A DNA stretch of 64,000 nt from the NCBI GenBank assembly GCA_014163555.1, contig JACJGO010000029.1:1-64000 (forward strand). The letters are read 5' to 3'. This DNA comes from Flavisolibacter longurius. Lineage in GTDB: Bacteria; Bacteroidota; Bacteroidia; Chitinophagales; Chitinophagaceae. Positions within the stretch are counted from its first letter, which is position 1, and each line of letters begins with the position of its first letter. Of this stretch, positions 55,186-63,654 are shown one piece after another. Position numbers and translations under genes: made by a program. Below the pieces are notes generated by a model. That model did not search any database and was not told where the DNA came from. It saw only the letters and a program-made list of their open reading frames with translations.

Positions 55186-55359
55186 ATGGCAAGCAACGGA
55201 AAATCTGGAGACAACAAACGACATGGCGCGGTAAAAAACCGCAGCCAAGTATTCAATCCTTTCAGCCAAAGATTCGTAAAAAGAGACACGACAACGGGTC
55301 AGTTCATGGATGTAAAAAAAGACGGAAAAAAATTTAAAGGCATACGTAAAGAAAGCTAA
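55186..55359 (+). CDS. 57-aa basic protein, first gene of the E2-E1-JAB operon
   Basis: ATG at 55186 to TAA at 55357-55359. The peptide is basic and Gly/Lys/Asn-rich with a conserved-looking SGDNKRHGAVKNRSQ block at the N-terminus, VKRDTTTGQFMDVKKDG in the middle, and an FKGIRKES tail. Similar small proteins occur widely in Bacteroidota as conserved hypotheticals, from memory only. It is too short for a beta-grasp (about 75 residues) and lacks a terminal Gly-Gly, so it is not an obvious ubiquitin-like modifier. It precedes the LRAT-like gene by 12 bp. It may be a substrate, a carrier or unrelated. Confidence 0.6.
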   Translation: MASNGKSGDNKRHGAVKNRSQVFNPFSQRFVKRDTTTGQFMDVKKDGKKFKGIRKES

Positions 55360-55371
55360 AACCAATATCAT

Positions 55372-55803
55372 ATGAGGTATTCAACCCAGTACTGGCTGCA
55401 ACTGGCAGACCGTATTGTAGAGCCTATCTTTCAATCAGGGCTTAGCAAACATCATTCTATTTATTTAGGAACAGACTCCAGCGGTAGTAAATGGATCTCA
55501 GAGAACCTTTATCGCAAAGATGTTCGTCTTGTACCTGCGAAAGCGTTTTTCCAACACCGGAAGCAATTCGGGTTACAACCTTTTATCGGCAGCTATCCCG
55601 ACCGTATTCCTGCAGTGAAACGGGCGTTGTATTATTTAGGCAAGCCTTATGACCTTTTCAGTTACAACTACGAGCACTATGCAGAATATGTACAGCATGA
55701 AAGGGTAATTAGCAGGCAAATAAACACTGTCAATGAAATGATCCGGGCGATTGCCATCCTTACCCTAATAGCAGGTCTTCTTAACATATTTACTAAACGA
55801 TAA
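55372..55803 (+). CDS. LRAT-like membrane protein with catalytic Cys replaced by Tyr
   Basis: A 143-aa protein with the order of the permuted NlpC/P60 (LRAT-like) fold: SKHHSIYLG (His27/28) near the N-terminus, a WISENLYRKDVRLVPAKAF strand pair, then LGKPYDLFSYNYEHYAEYV (about 89-107). In active LRAT-type enzymes the last motif is N-C-E-H; here N99-Y100-E101-H102 shows Tyr (codon TAC) for the nucleophile, one base from TGC. A C-terminal transmembrane helix (about 123-140) anchors it, as in cellular LRAT proteins. It is therefore likely a pseudoenzyme or binding subunit. It is 12 bp after the 57-aa gene and 10 bp before the MBL gene. Confidence 0.7.
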   Translation: MRYSTQYWLQLADRIVEPIFQSGLSKHHSIYLGTDSSGSKWISENLYRKDVRLVPAKAFFQHRKQFGLQPFIGSYPDRIPAVKRALYYLGKPYDLFSYNYEHYAEYVQHERVISRQINTVNEMIRAIAILTLIAGLLNIFTKR

Positions 55804-55813
55804 ATCCATACCA

Positions 55814-56920
55814 ATGGAAACAAAAATTACATTTTACCCTATCGGAAATGCTGATACAACATTGATAGCGCTAGCGAACAATCAGAAAGTGCTCTTTGAT
55901 TATGCCAACATGCGTTGTGCCGATGATCCAGCTGATAAACGAATTGATTTACCGAAAGAGCTGAATAAAGTTGTTACCGGCGATAGCTATGATGTAGTTT
56001 GCTTTACTCATATGGACAATGACCATATTTGCGGCTTTTCCGAATATTTTCATTTGGAACATGCAAAGGCATATCAGGGTGAGGGCAGAAAAAAAATCAA
56101 AGAGATGTGGGTGCCCGCTGCTATCCTGTTGGAAACCTCACTTGATGGTGAAGCCCTGACGCTGCGAACGGAAGCAAGGTTCCGGCTTCGCAACAAAACG
56201 GGTATTCGCATCTTTTCCAGGCCCAAAAAACTGAAACAGTGGTGTGATCAGCAGCTGGATATTTGTTTTGATGACATCAAGCACCTGATTGTGGATGCGG
56301 GAACATTGGTACCGGACTTCACAAAACAGGGTAATGGTGTTGAGTTTTTTGTCCATTCACCATTTGCCAGTGAGACGCAGCAGATCGACCGAAACAATGA
56401 GGCCATCGTTGTACAGGCAACTTTCGGTGATGCATGCGAGACAAAACTTTTACTTGGCTCTGATCTCAACTCTGATGCTTGGTCGGATATTGTCAAAATC
56501 ACCAGGCACTTTGGCAGGGACGAACGACTTCGATGGAATATTTTTCATCTCTCTCATCACTGTAGCTATACCGCTTTGAACTGGGAAAAGGGAGAAACAG
56601 AAACCAAGCCGACGCCTGAGGTCAAATGGCTCTTTGAAAATCAAGGAGAGAACCGCTGTTGGATCATTTCTCCAAGTTGGTGCATTCCAACCGCAGATAC
56701 AACACAACCGCCGCATAAGCAAGCCGCTGCCTATTACCGGAAAGTGGCAAACAGCAAGGCGGGCGGATTCAAGGTAACAATGGATCATCCAACCAGTGGG
56801 AATCCAAAGCCAATGACCTTTGTGATTGACTCGCTGAGTTGCGCAAGGTTGCAGATACAAGCGTCGGCGGCTTTCGCAAGTTTTGAACAAAAACCCTCAA
56901 GAGCTGGCCATGGACAATGA
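55814..56920 (+). CDS. ComEC-like metallo-beta-lactamase-fold hydrolase (plus operon)
   Basis: A 368-aa MBL-fold protein. The metal-binding motif is THMDNDHICGF with His66, Asp68, Asp70 and His71, a variant where the second His is Asp, as in ComEC-like and related MBLs. Later motifs FHLSHHCSYTAL and LLGSDLNSDAW supply the usual His/Asp ligands. There is no signal peptide or TM, so it is a soluble hydrolase. It overlaps the E2-E1-JAB ATG by about 11 bp, indicating translational coupling. MBL-fold partners are reported beside bacterial E1/JAB systems, and a role in hydrolysing a modifier conjugate or a nucleotide is plausible. Confidence 0.85.
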   Translation: METKITFYPIGNADTTLIALANNQKVLFDYANMRCADDPADKRIDLPKELNKVVTGDSYDVVCFTHMDNDHICGFSEYFHLEHAKAYQGEGRKKIKEMWVPAAILLETSLDGEALTLRTEARFRLRNKTGIRIFSRPKKLKQWCDQQLDICFDDIKHLIVDAGTLVPDFTKQGNGVEFFVHSPFASETQQIDRNNEAIVVQATFGDACETKLLLGSDLNSDAWSDIVKITRHFGRDERLRWNIFHLSHHCSYTALNWEKGETETKPTPEVKWLFENQGENRCWIISPSWCIPTADTTQPPHKQAAAYYRKVANSKAGGFKVTMDHPTSGNPKPMTFVIDSLSCARLQIQASAAFASFEQKPSRAGHGQ

Positions 56921-59129
56921 CAATGCACAGTTCCCTGTTGCAACCGATCCAATTGATGCTGCCAAATTGCAGGTTCAAAAAGCCATTGATTTTGCACACA
57001 GCCTTCCGCTTACCGAATGCGCAACGCTCATTAAATGCCTAACCATCACAGAGGGTGATGATATCCTATTTTATAGCGGAGACGAGATCGTTGTTTTTGA
57101 GGTGGCTGTTGATGTGGGCCCCAGGCCCGTTCATGACATCCGGTACACAGAGCGAATGGCTGTCTTATTCACTTCAAAAGACCAGACGACGCCCTGGGTT
57201 TTTGCATTGCGCAAAAACTTCCCCCCTGTTCTTCACCGGATCAGTTTATACTTTGAGCAGCCAACCTGTCTTTGTATTTACGAGACACCTTACGAAGAGT
57301 TGAAACTGGAATGGCGCCCTCAACGTTTTTTGCAGGACATCCGGAACTGGCTTGCCCTGACTGCCGAAGGAAAACTTCACCAGGATGATCAGCCTCTGGA
57401 GCCGCTGCTGATTTTTAACCAAGGACGAATCATTTTGCCACCTGACCTGAAGTTGGAAGATGATTTATTTGTAATGCTCCGGAGCGCTAGGAATGGCAAG
57501 TGGAATTTCCTGGCGGGTCGCCAGCCGATGGAAAATACCGAACCATTTCATTCGCTGATCTTAATTGGTGCGCTGCAGGAGCATGGCATTTTGGACAGTG
57601 CACCGATGAATTTACAAGCGCTGCACCAGTTCGCACTTCGAGCTGGCATCGACCTGTTGGCGCTGTTACAGGAAATGATCATCAAAAAACTGGGGCAACC
57701 TGATTTTCTAAAAAAGAAGCTGCTGGTCCTGCTGCAGCTTCCCAAAAAAGGTGAAGGCCGCGGGCAGGAACAAGACTTTTACGTCTTTCTGACGAGTAAT
57801 ACACTCGAAGAAATCGGTTGTGAAATCAATGCATTGGCCAGGGAAAGTGACCACCTGGGAGCGGTGTTCCCCGCAATACCTCCATCAGCCCAGAGCGGTA
57901 TCAAAGTGCCGGTACAGGTCCTGATACCCTATTTTAGGTTGGACAAGAATCTTGCTCATTTTTTTTCAGGTTACCCTTCCACAGATCCAACGGCCATCAC
58001 CATTGCGCAGATTGGCGTAGGTGCTCTCGGTTCCCAATTATTTATGAACCTAGCGAAAACGAGATTTGGTCGATGGAAACTGATTGACGATGACATTTTT
58101 CTTCCCCACAATGGTGTACGGCATCACCTTCATCAACAATATGCCGGCCTTCCCAAATGCCAGGCGATGGCACATGAAGCAAATGAACTGCTTGAGGAGA
58201 AAGACATGGCCCTGGGTATCTGGGAAGATTATTTATTCCCAGCTGACAGAGACAACCTGACAAAGCACCTTCAAGAATCGAACATCATTCTTGACCTATC
58301 AACCTCTATTCCGGTTGCAAGAGACCTGGCGTTTCGCAGGGACCTAAAAGGCAAAAGGGTGTCGATGTTCTTGAATCCAATGGGCAGTGACCTTGTGATT
58401 TTGGCAGAAGATGCGGAGCGCCGCTTTCCGCTTGATGTTTTGGAGTTTCAATATTATCGCGCCCTCATGACGCAGAAGAAGCTGGTGGGGCATCTGGACA
58501 CTGCCGGTACGGTTCGTTACTCTAATTCATGCCGCGATACCACTAGTCGTATTCCACAGGATTATGTAGCCCTACACGCAGCGATCAGTTCCTCGACGCT
58601 TAAAAAACTAGCGAAGCAAGGCTCACCCATGATCGGCATCTGGCGAATAAAAGAAGACATGGCAGTAGAGGCTGTCCCCATCAACGTGGAAGATTATGTA
58701 GTCGCTGAACGAGGTGCATGGCTGGTATACATTGATTGCTTTTTGATAGATAAGATCAGTGAGGCAAGACTGGCTAAGCTACCCAATGAAACCGGTGGCA
58801 TTTTGATAGGAGGTTATGATTTTGAAAGAAAGCGCATTTACCTGGTGGATAGCGTTCTTTCGCCAAAAGATAGTGAAGAGACACCCACCGGGTATGTGCG
58901 TGGTAGAGAGGGACTGAAAGAGGTCACTGCACGTATTCATCAACAAACGGCCAATCACCTCGTTTACGCCGGCGAGTGGCACAGCCACCCTGAAGGATGC
59001 AGTCTAAAAAGGAGTGATGATGACGAGATCCTGTTTGCAGAAATTAAAACCAATATGACAGCCATCGGTTACCCGCCATTGATGCTGATTGCCGGTGACA
59101 ATAAAAAGGTGGAAGTGTATATTGAATGA
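56910..59129 (+). CDS. Triple-fusion E2-like / E1-like / JAB (JAMM) protein
   Basis: A 739-aa protein from the ATG at 56910, preferred over an in-frame TTG at 56883. Domain 1 (about 60-170) is E2-like: PTCLCIYE with Cys120/Cys122 as candidate catalytic thiols, a W-P-Q-R-F helix and TAEGKLHQDDQPLEP. Domain 2 (about 360-600) is ThiF/E1-like: GVGALGS P-loop (369-375), VRHH (Arg404) and an NSCRDTTSRIPQ motif with Cys541. Domain 3 (about 620-739) is a JAB/JAMM metalloprotease: ETGGILIGG (Glu627), GEWHSHP (His691, His693) and SDDDE (Asp705), with zinc ligands intact. It should activate, transfer and remove a small modifier. The middle (180-350) is unassigned. Confidence 0.9.
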   Translation: MDNDNAQFPVATDPIDAAKLQVQKAIDFAHSLPLTECATLIKCLTITEGDDILFYSGDEIVVFEVAVDVGPRPVHDIRYTERMAVLFTSKDQTTPWVFALRKNFPPVLHRISLYFEQPTCLCIYETPYEELKLEWRPQRFLQDIRNWLALTAEGKLHQDDQPLEPLLIFNQGRIILPPDLKLEDDLFVMLRSARNGKWNFLAGRQPMENTEPFHSLILIGALQEHGILDSAPMNLQALHQFALRAGIDLLALLQEMIIKKLGQPDFLKKKLLVLLQLPKKGEGRGQEQDFYVFLTSNTLEEIGCEINALARESDHLGAVFPAIPPSAQSGIKVPVQVLIPYFRLDKNLAHFFSGYPSTDPTAITIAQIGVGALGSQLFMNLAKTRFGRWKLIDDDIFLPHNGVRHHLHQQYAGLPKCQAMAHEANELLEEKDMALGIWEDYLFPADRDNLTKHLQESNIILDLSTSIPVARDLAFRRDLKGKRVSMFLNPMGSDLVILAEDAERRFPLDVLEFQYYRALMTQKKLVGHLDTAGTVRYSNSCRDTTSRIPQDYVALHAAISSSTLKKLAKQGSPMIGIWRIKEDMAVEAVPINVEDYVVAERGAWLVYIDCFLIDKISEARLAKLPNETGGILIGGYDFERKRIYLVDSVLSPKDSEETPTGYVRGREGLKEVTARIHQQTANHLVYAGEWHSHPEGCSLKRSDDDEILFAEIKTNMTAIGYPPLMLIAGDNKKVEVYIE

Positions 59130-59138
59130 GATAACGCC

Positions 59139-60116
59139 TTATAAAGGTGTGGCCTTACCATAACCGGGTCGCTTGGATGTGCCCCTTCGGTGCAACAAGT
59201 TATTCTTTGCAGTTGAATAAACGTTACAGTCGTAGGATTTCAATAACTCCACTACCTTTTCATTGGGATAATGATCTGACCCATCACCAGAAACATAAGC
59301 GACTTTGGGTTTGAGGATTTTGATAACATCCTCGTCAATATTATAAATGCTTCCATGGTGTGGGACCTGCATCCAATCCAGTTCAATTAGGTCATATTTT
59401 TCACTTGCTTCTCGGATAAATTTTGACTTGGTATCAGATGTAAAAAGGTACTTCCGATTAGCAGGGGTAAATAGGGTAATGGCAGAACTATTATTCTCCT
59501 TCGAACCGTCGTTGTACTTCTTTAAAACATCTCCGAGCTTACTTTCTAAAATAATTTTTTCTGCAAAACCCATATCTTTTTCACGTCCTAAAAGAACTGA
59601 TACATCCCGATATTTACTCAATAATTGCTGATATGTTGGTTTCGTTGGGCCAATAATCTTTAGGGGGGCTTTCTCATATTCCGTCCCTTCGAAAGGTTCG
59701 CGGTCCCTTCGGATCGTTCTTTTTGAGTCAATCAATTCGAGTAGATTTAATGAGTCTTTAAGGGTTTCATTTAATGTTTGCAGTCCGCCTTTATAGAGCC
59801 GACTGCCATCAATTGCTTCTGTTAGTTTTTCAATTTTATTCACATGTCTCGTTGGATCATGGATCCAGAACTCGTCGATAGGTACCTTGTCGACTACTTC
59901 AAAAAAACCGCCGATATGATCTTCATCGGGATGAGTACAAATTGCCAGATCGATTGAACCTTTTGTAAATCTATCTATGTGCTGTACAACTCTGCCCCCA
60001 TGCTCCTTTCTCCCCGCATCGATCAGAATCACTACTTCATTATTGACTTCATCAAAGTACCTGATAATAATGGCGTCTGCTGCTTTTACAGAAAGCATTT
60101 CTATTTCAAAGGGCAT
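59139..60116 (-). CDS. ComEC-like metallo-beta-lactamase-fold hydrolase (minus operon, distal)
   Basis: A 325-aa MBL-fold protein with THPDEDHIGGF (His62, Asp64, Asp66, His67), again the Asp variant. The C-terminal VPHHGSIYNID and AYVSGDGSDHYPNEKVV motifs are typical of ComEC-like proteins. No membrane helices, so it is not a DNA-uptake channel itself. It is the last gene of the minus operon (36 bp after the upstream MBL gene) and its stop lies 9 bp from the stop of the E2-E1-JAB gene, convergent. ComEC-type soluble hydrolases occur in defence systems as nucleases or nucleotide hydrolases; its substrate is unknown. Confidence 0.85.
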   Translation of the reverse strand: MPFEIEMLSVKAADAIIIRYFDEVNNEVVILIDAGRKEHGGRVVQHIDRFTKGSIDLAICTHPDEDHIGGFFEVVDKVPIDEFWIHDPTRHVNKIEKLTEAIDGSRLYKGGLQTLNETLKDSLNLLELIDSKRTIRRDREPFEGTEYEKAPLKIIGPTKPTYQQLLSKYRDVSVLLGREKDMGFAEKIILESKLGDVLKKYNDGSKENNSSAITLFTPANRKYLFTSDTKSKFIREASEKYDLIELDWMQVPHHGSIYNIDEDVIKILKPKVAYVSGDGSDHYPNEKVVELLKSYDCNVYSTAKNNLLHRRGTSKRPGYGKATPL

Positions 60117-60152
60117 AATAATGTTTAATTATTTTCAAGCTTTGATATTATA

Positions 60153-61631
60153 TCAAACTATCAAAGTGTATTGTAGGTATAAGGGATCATTAAGTTCAAA
60201 GTTCTTATCAAATTCTTCTTTTTCTTTTTTTGACATTCGGGATCTTGCTTCTTCTATCCTTTCCTTAAGCGGAACTTCTTTGTTGAAGTCATAAAAGAGG
60301 TCTTCCTCGTTCATTATCATTAAACGGCCTTTGGTTTTTGCCAGTAGCTCTTTAACAATGGCTCGGTTGGGCATTGTACTAGTCCATCCTTCGTTAATGA
60401 CGTTGTAATCGAGTGTAGCCATGGCTACAAGGTCTTTGCTTTTCATCATATTTAAACCTAAACGCTGGGCTGTACCATTATGGCTGAGATGATGGGCAAC
60501 TTTGTAAAAAACTGTGCGGTTCAGGAGGTCTTCCGTTAGAGGGGTTTCTCCATCGCGTCCCTTCTCCGTCCATTCGATGTTATGCCAGCTCGCCCAACTG
60601 CCATATTCCGCATCACCAGGAAAGAGCAGTACTTTGCCGCTATCCTCCAGTTCAATAGCCAATGTCAGGCTGAGGTTATTGGTTAATCCATTCATGCGTA
60701 AAGCAAAAGAGCCTGCACTGAACATCCAGTCGAAATCAATTTTTCGCCAATCGTGTTTATCGTATTCAACACAATTAGGGTTAGTATCGGTACATTCTAC
60801 AAAATGTTCATCGAATGGCAAAAGGCTTACCTTATTCAAACTGGTCTCGTAATTCATTACAGCCGCTCCAAATGCGCCACTTTCCCTGAGAATATCATTG
60901 TGCAGGTAACTTTCTCCTTCTGCGCCTTTTTCTTTTTTTATATCCTCGTAAAGTTTTGGCGGACCCAAAACATAAAACTTGATACCTTCTGCCCCCTCCA
61001 TATCGCTGACCGTGTCGCCAGGCATGAAATACCTAACTTCCTTTTTGTTTATCTTCCTTTTCACCACCTCCATTCCATCCAATCCACCTTTGTATACTTT
61101 CCCCGCTGCTGACATATGTAGGTCCGCAAAACCCGATAAAACATTGGAAAAAGTTTTTCTTGCATTCATTGTCATAGTAGCATGCTTGTTACCTTCCAGC
61201 TGTTTTTTATACTCCGGGCTATTAATTGCTTTCTCCAGTTGACGAGCAGCTAAACCTAAGGCCTTTTTTTTCTCGCCATAGTCTTTCTTCCAATCTTTTA
61301 CCTTATTAGTTTTATCGTTCTCTGTCCAACCGAACCAAATTTCACCTACTTTAAAATCATTGGCAGTAAAATGGTCCTCGCAACAATCAAAAGCATGCAC
61401 ATGATCTTTGTGCTCATGCGTAATGACTAAGACATCGATAAACTCACCCAAGTATTTCTTAAGGTTTGTGATATAGGGTTCTATTTCTGACTTTTTGCCT
61501 GTCCATGAACCTGCATCGATTAACATTCTAAACGTTGCTTCTTTTTCTTGTTCCGAGAAAAACTTCAGCGCAAAACAATCGCCTGTGCCCATGCGGTACA
61601 TACGAATTTCTACTTTATTGATCTTTGCCAT
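60153..61631 (-). CDS. Metallo-beta-lactamase-fold hydrolase (minus operon, proximal)
   Basis: Using the ATG at 61631 (an upstream ATG at 61661 would overlap the peptidase gene more deeply) the protein is 492 aa. The metal motif is canonical, VITHEHKDHVHAF (His72, His74, Asp76, His77), with further ligands in VLLFPGDAEYGSW and VFYKVAHHLSHNGT. An inserted helical region of about 150 residues (about 95-245) makes it much longer than its neighbours. The C-terminus is charged. It shares the fold but not the Asp variant of the two other MBL genes, so it may act on a different substrate. It overlaps the peptidase stop by 17 bp. Confidence 0.85.
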   Translation of the reverse strand: MAKINKVEIRMYRMGTGDCFALKFFSEQEKEATFRMLIDAGSWTGKKSEIEPYITNLKKYLGEFIDVLVITHEHKDHVHAFDCCEDHFTANDFKVGEIWFGWTENDKTNKVKDWKKDYGEKKKALGLAARQLEKAINSPEYKKQLEGNKHATMTMNARKTFSNVLSGFADLHMSAAGKVYKGGLDGMEVVKRKINKKEVRYFMPGDTVSDMEGAEGIKFYVLGPPKLYEDIKKEKGAEGESYLHNDILRESGAFGAAVMNYETSLNKVSLLPFDEHFVECTDTNPNCVEYDKHDWRKIDFDWMFSAGSFALRMNGLTNNLSLTLAIELEDSGKVLLFPGDAEYGSWASWHNIEWTEKGRDGETPLTEDLLNRTVFYKVAHHLSHNGTAQRLGLNMMKSKDLVAMATLDYNVINEGWTSTMPNRAIVKELLAKTKGRLMIMNEEDLFYDFNKEVPLKERIEEARSRMSKKEKEEFDKNFELNDPLYLQYTLIV

Positions 61632-63654
61632 GTTGATGATGATGTGTGTGAAGAAATGCAAACGGTTCGTTGAAATAACTTCTCAGTCCGGTTCCGAAAT
61701 ATACGCTCTGTTCACTGAGGCTTAGGATGCCTTCTTCTGTTTGGTAGCGATGCTGTTTTAGGATGCGGTCGTGGCATACTTCCCGGATGTTGTTGGTGAG
61801 TTTTTCGACATCAAGTAAGGGTTTGCTGATGACATACCGAACAGTCACTGTATCCAAGTCGAAAATCATGGTGGAGCCACCCCAGAATTCGAACCCGCCT
61901 TCTGGGGGCTTTCGTTTGTCGTCAGGCCTATAGGTTTTGACAAACTTGCCATTCTTTACGACCACGCCGATCCTTTGCACAAGGGTAAAGACGATGTAAT
62001 TGATGCGATTACCATCCGGCCCTGAACGCGAGACTACCCGCAGGTTTTGGACACGAAAGGAAGGACCTTTTTCATTGTTCTCGTAAGGCTTTGTTGTGCG
62101 AACACCATACCTTGCCCATTGTTTGTTAAAAATGATCCCTGTCAGCTTTTCAAACTCAATGGAGTTTTCAAATTTCAGAAACAATCGTTCATGGAGCCCC
62201 TTGATTATTTTCCCATCGCCTCCAAGGTATTTGCGGGAAACATTATAAATCGCTTCACGATCATTCAGGTAGATGACTTCATCCCTGTATTCTTTCAGGA
62301 ATTCAATGATGATGTTGAACAATTCCCTTGTAGAAACATTCAATTGCGGTTCGCAAGCGTAGCGCAAGCTTTCTTCGCTCAGGGTCTTTATTCCTTCAGG
62401 GTAGATTCCCCTTCTGCGGAAGGCCTCTATAAATGCCAACCGATAGTCGCGGTCATCTTCCATTACCAAGTCATAGTCGGCGGTGATGATAGCTCTCAGG
62501 TATTCTCCGAAGGTAATGTCAACAGGGGGGCAATAGTCTAATGCACGAATGCACATGTTCAGGACATGGCTGGCAGCTTTGGATGCCTCACTAGCCAACC
62601 GATTTACAAGGTCAGGGTGCAACTGCCCCTGTGGCAGAATTCCAGTACCGTTAGTTGCGATCCGCAATAGGTCGGCAATCCTACTTTTATAAATATTGAT
62701 AAAGGCCTCAAAAACGGCAGCTACAAGAATGCTACCTCTTTCATGAGGCTCCATTTCTTTTCGATATAATTCAGGATCGGGCTTCCGAGATCTCCACTCC
62801 CCTGTATTCCGATCGACTTCACCAATGGCATCCCGGAGGCTATTATATGAACCGATAGCGGCCCCAAATTCTTGGGCCAGCTTTCCTAAAAGATTCTGGC
62901 TTTCGAGATCGCCTTTTGTTTGTGCGATCTGGTGTTTTAGGACTTCCGGGAAGGTGAAATGCTGGAACAGTGCCACGATATCAGCAAAGGCTTCATGAAA
63001 GGCCAGCACATCGGGATTTGATGGTTCGTTATAATGGTAATGCATACCGTCCAGGATGGCATGCGTGACTTCGTGGGCGATGATATCATGACTGAGACAG
63101 GTAAAGACCAGGGAATCAGGCATGTGCACGACGTTGTCGGCAGGAACTGACGAAAAATAGCCGAACAACAAGGCTTTTTTTTGTGGACTGTAGTATGCAT
63201 TGGCTTCCCGCAGTGCATGCGGGTAGATACGCAGCTTGGGCACATATTCCTCAAATTGCTTTGAACTTAATAGGCGGGGTGCCCAAAGTATTTTGCGGCC
63301 TAAAGCTTTTTCAAAGTTTTTTATGGTGGTCATGGCAACTGCATACACCATTTGCTGATGAAATTGTGGGTTGCTCTCACTTGGTTCTAAACCATCTTGC
63401 GCCAGGACAAAGGGGTGATTTAGATTGGCCGCTTTGTACATGCGTTTAATAGTAGGATCAAAATCGATGACCTCTATATATTCTCCACACAAAAAACCAT
63501 CTTCGAGTTCTTCCCATGGAATTTTATAGACGATACGGTTGATTTCGGCCGTATCCATTTTCAGTGATAAGGATGGATCAAATGCATATCCTTTTAACTT
63601 CCTGAATGGCGGTTGTTTGATATTCTCTTTTGATAGATTGGTATTCAGGGGCAT
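61615..63654 (-). CDS. HExxH metallopeptidase (gluzincin-like)
   Basis: Using the ATG at 63654, which shares a base with the upstream stop (TGATG), the protein is 679 aa. The zinc motif is HDIIAHEVTHAILDG (His194, Glu195, His198) and AFHEAFADIVALF gives Glu221 as third ligand, a spacing like thermolysin-type gluzincins. The region before it (about 80-180) has the F/Y-rich strands seen in M4-like enzymes, and about 250 residues after are helical. The C-terminal 150 residues include an FEFWGGSTMIFDLDTVTVRYVI block and a His-rich end. No signal peptide, so it is a cytosolic protease, a possible effector of the island. Confidence 0.8.
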   Translation of the reverse strand: MPLNTNLSKENIKQPPFRKLKGYAFDPSLSLKMDTAEINRIVYKIPWEELEDGFLCGEYIEVIDFDPTIKRMYKAANLNHPFVLAQDGLEPSESNPQFHQQMVYAVAMTTIKNFEKALGRKILWAPRLLSSKQFEEYVPKLRIYPHALREANAYYSPQKKALLFGYFSSVPADNVVHMPDSLVFTCLSHDIIAHEVTHAILDGMHYHYNEPSNPDVLAFHEAFADIVALFQHFTFPEVLKHQIAQTKGDLESQNLLGKLAQEFGAAIGSYNSLRDAIGEVDRNTGEWRSRKPDPELYRKEMEPHERGSILVAAVFEAFINIYKSRIADLLRIATNGTGILPQGQLHPDLVNRLASEASKAASHVLNMCIRALDYCPPVDITFGEYLRAIITADYDLVMEDDRDYRLAFIEAFRRRGIYPEGIKTLSEESLRYACEPQLNVSTRELFNIIIEFLKEYRDEVIYLNDREAIYNVSRKYLGGDGKIIKGLHERLFLKFENSIEFEKLTGIIFNKQWARYGVRTTKPYENNEKGPSFRVQNLRVVSRSGPDGNRINYIVFTLVQRIGVVVKNGKFVKTYRPDDKRKPPEGGFEFWGGSTMIFDLDTVTVRYVISKPLLDVEKLTNNIREVCHDRILKQHRYQTEEGILSLSEQSVYFGTGLRSYFNEPFAFLHTHHHQHGKDQ

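Noticed and set aside
55186-55359. 57-aa protein as a classical ubiquitin fold
   Set aside because: Too short and without a terminal Gly-Gly; kept only as a possible modifier or substrate.
59139-60116. Natural-competence ComEC channel
   Set aside because: It has only the hydrolase domain and no membrane helices.
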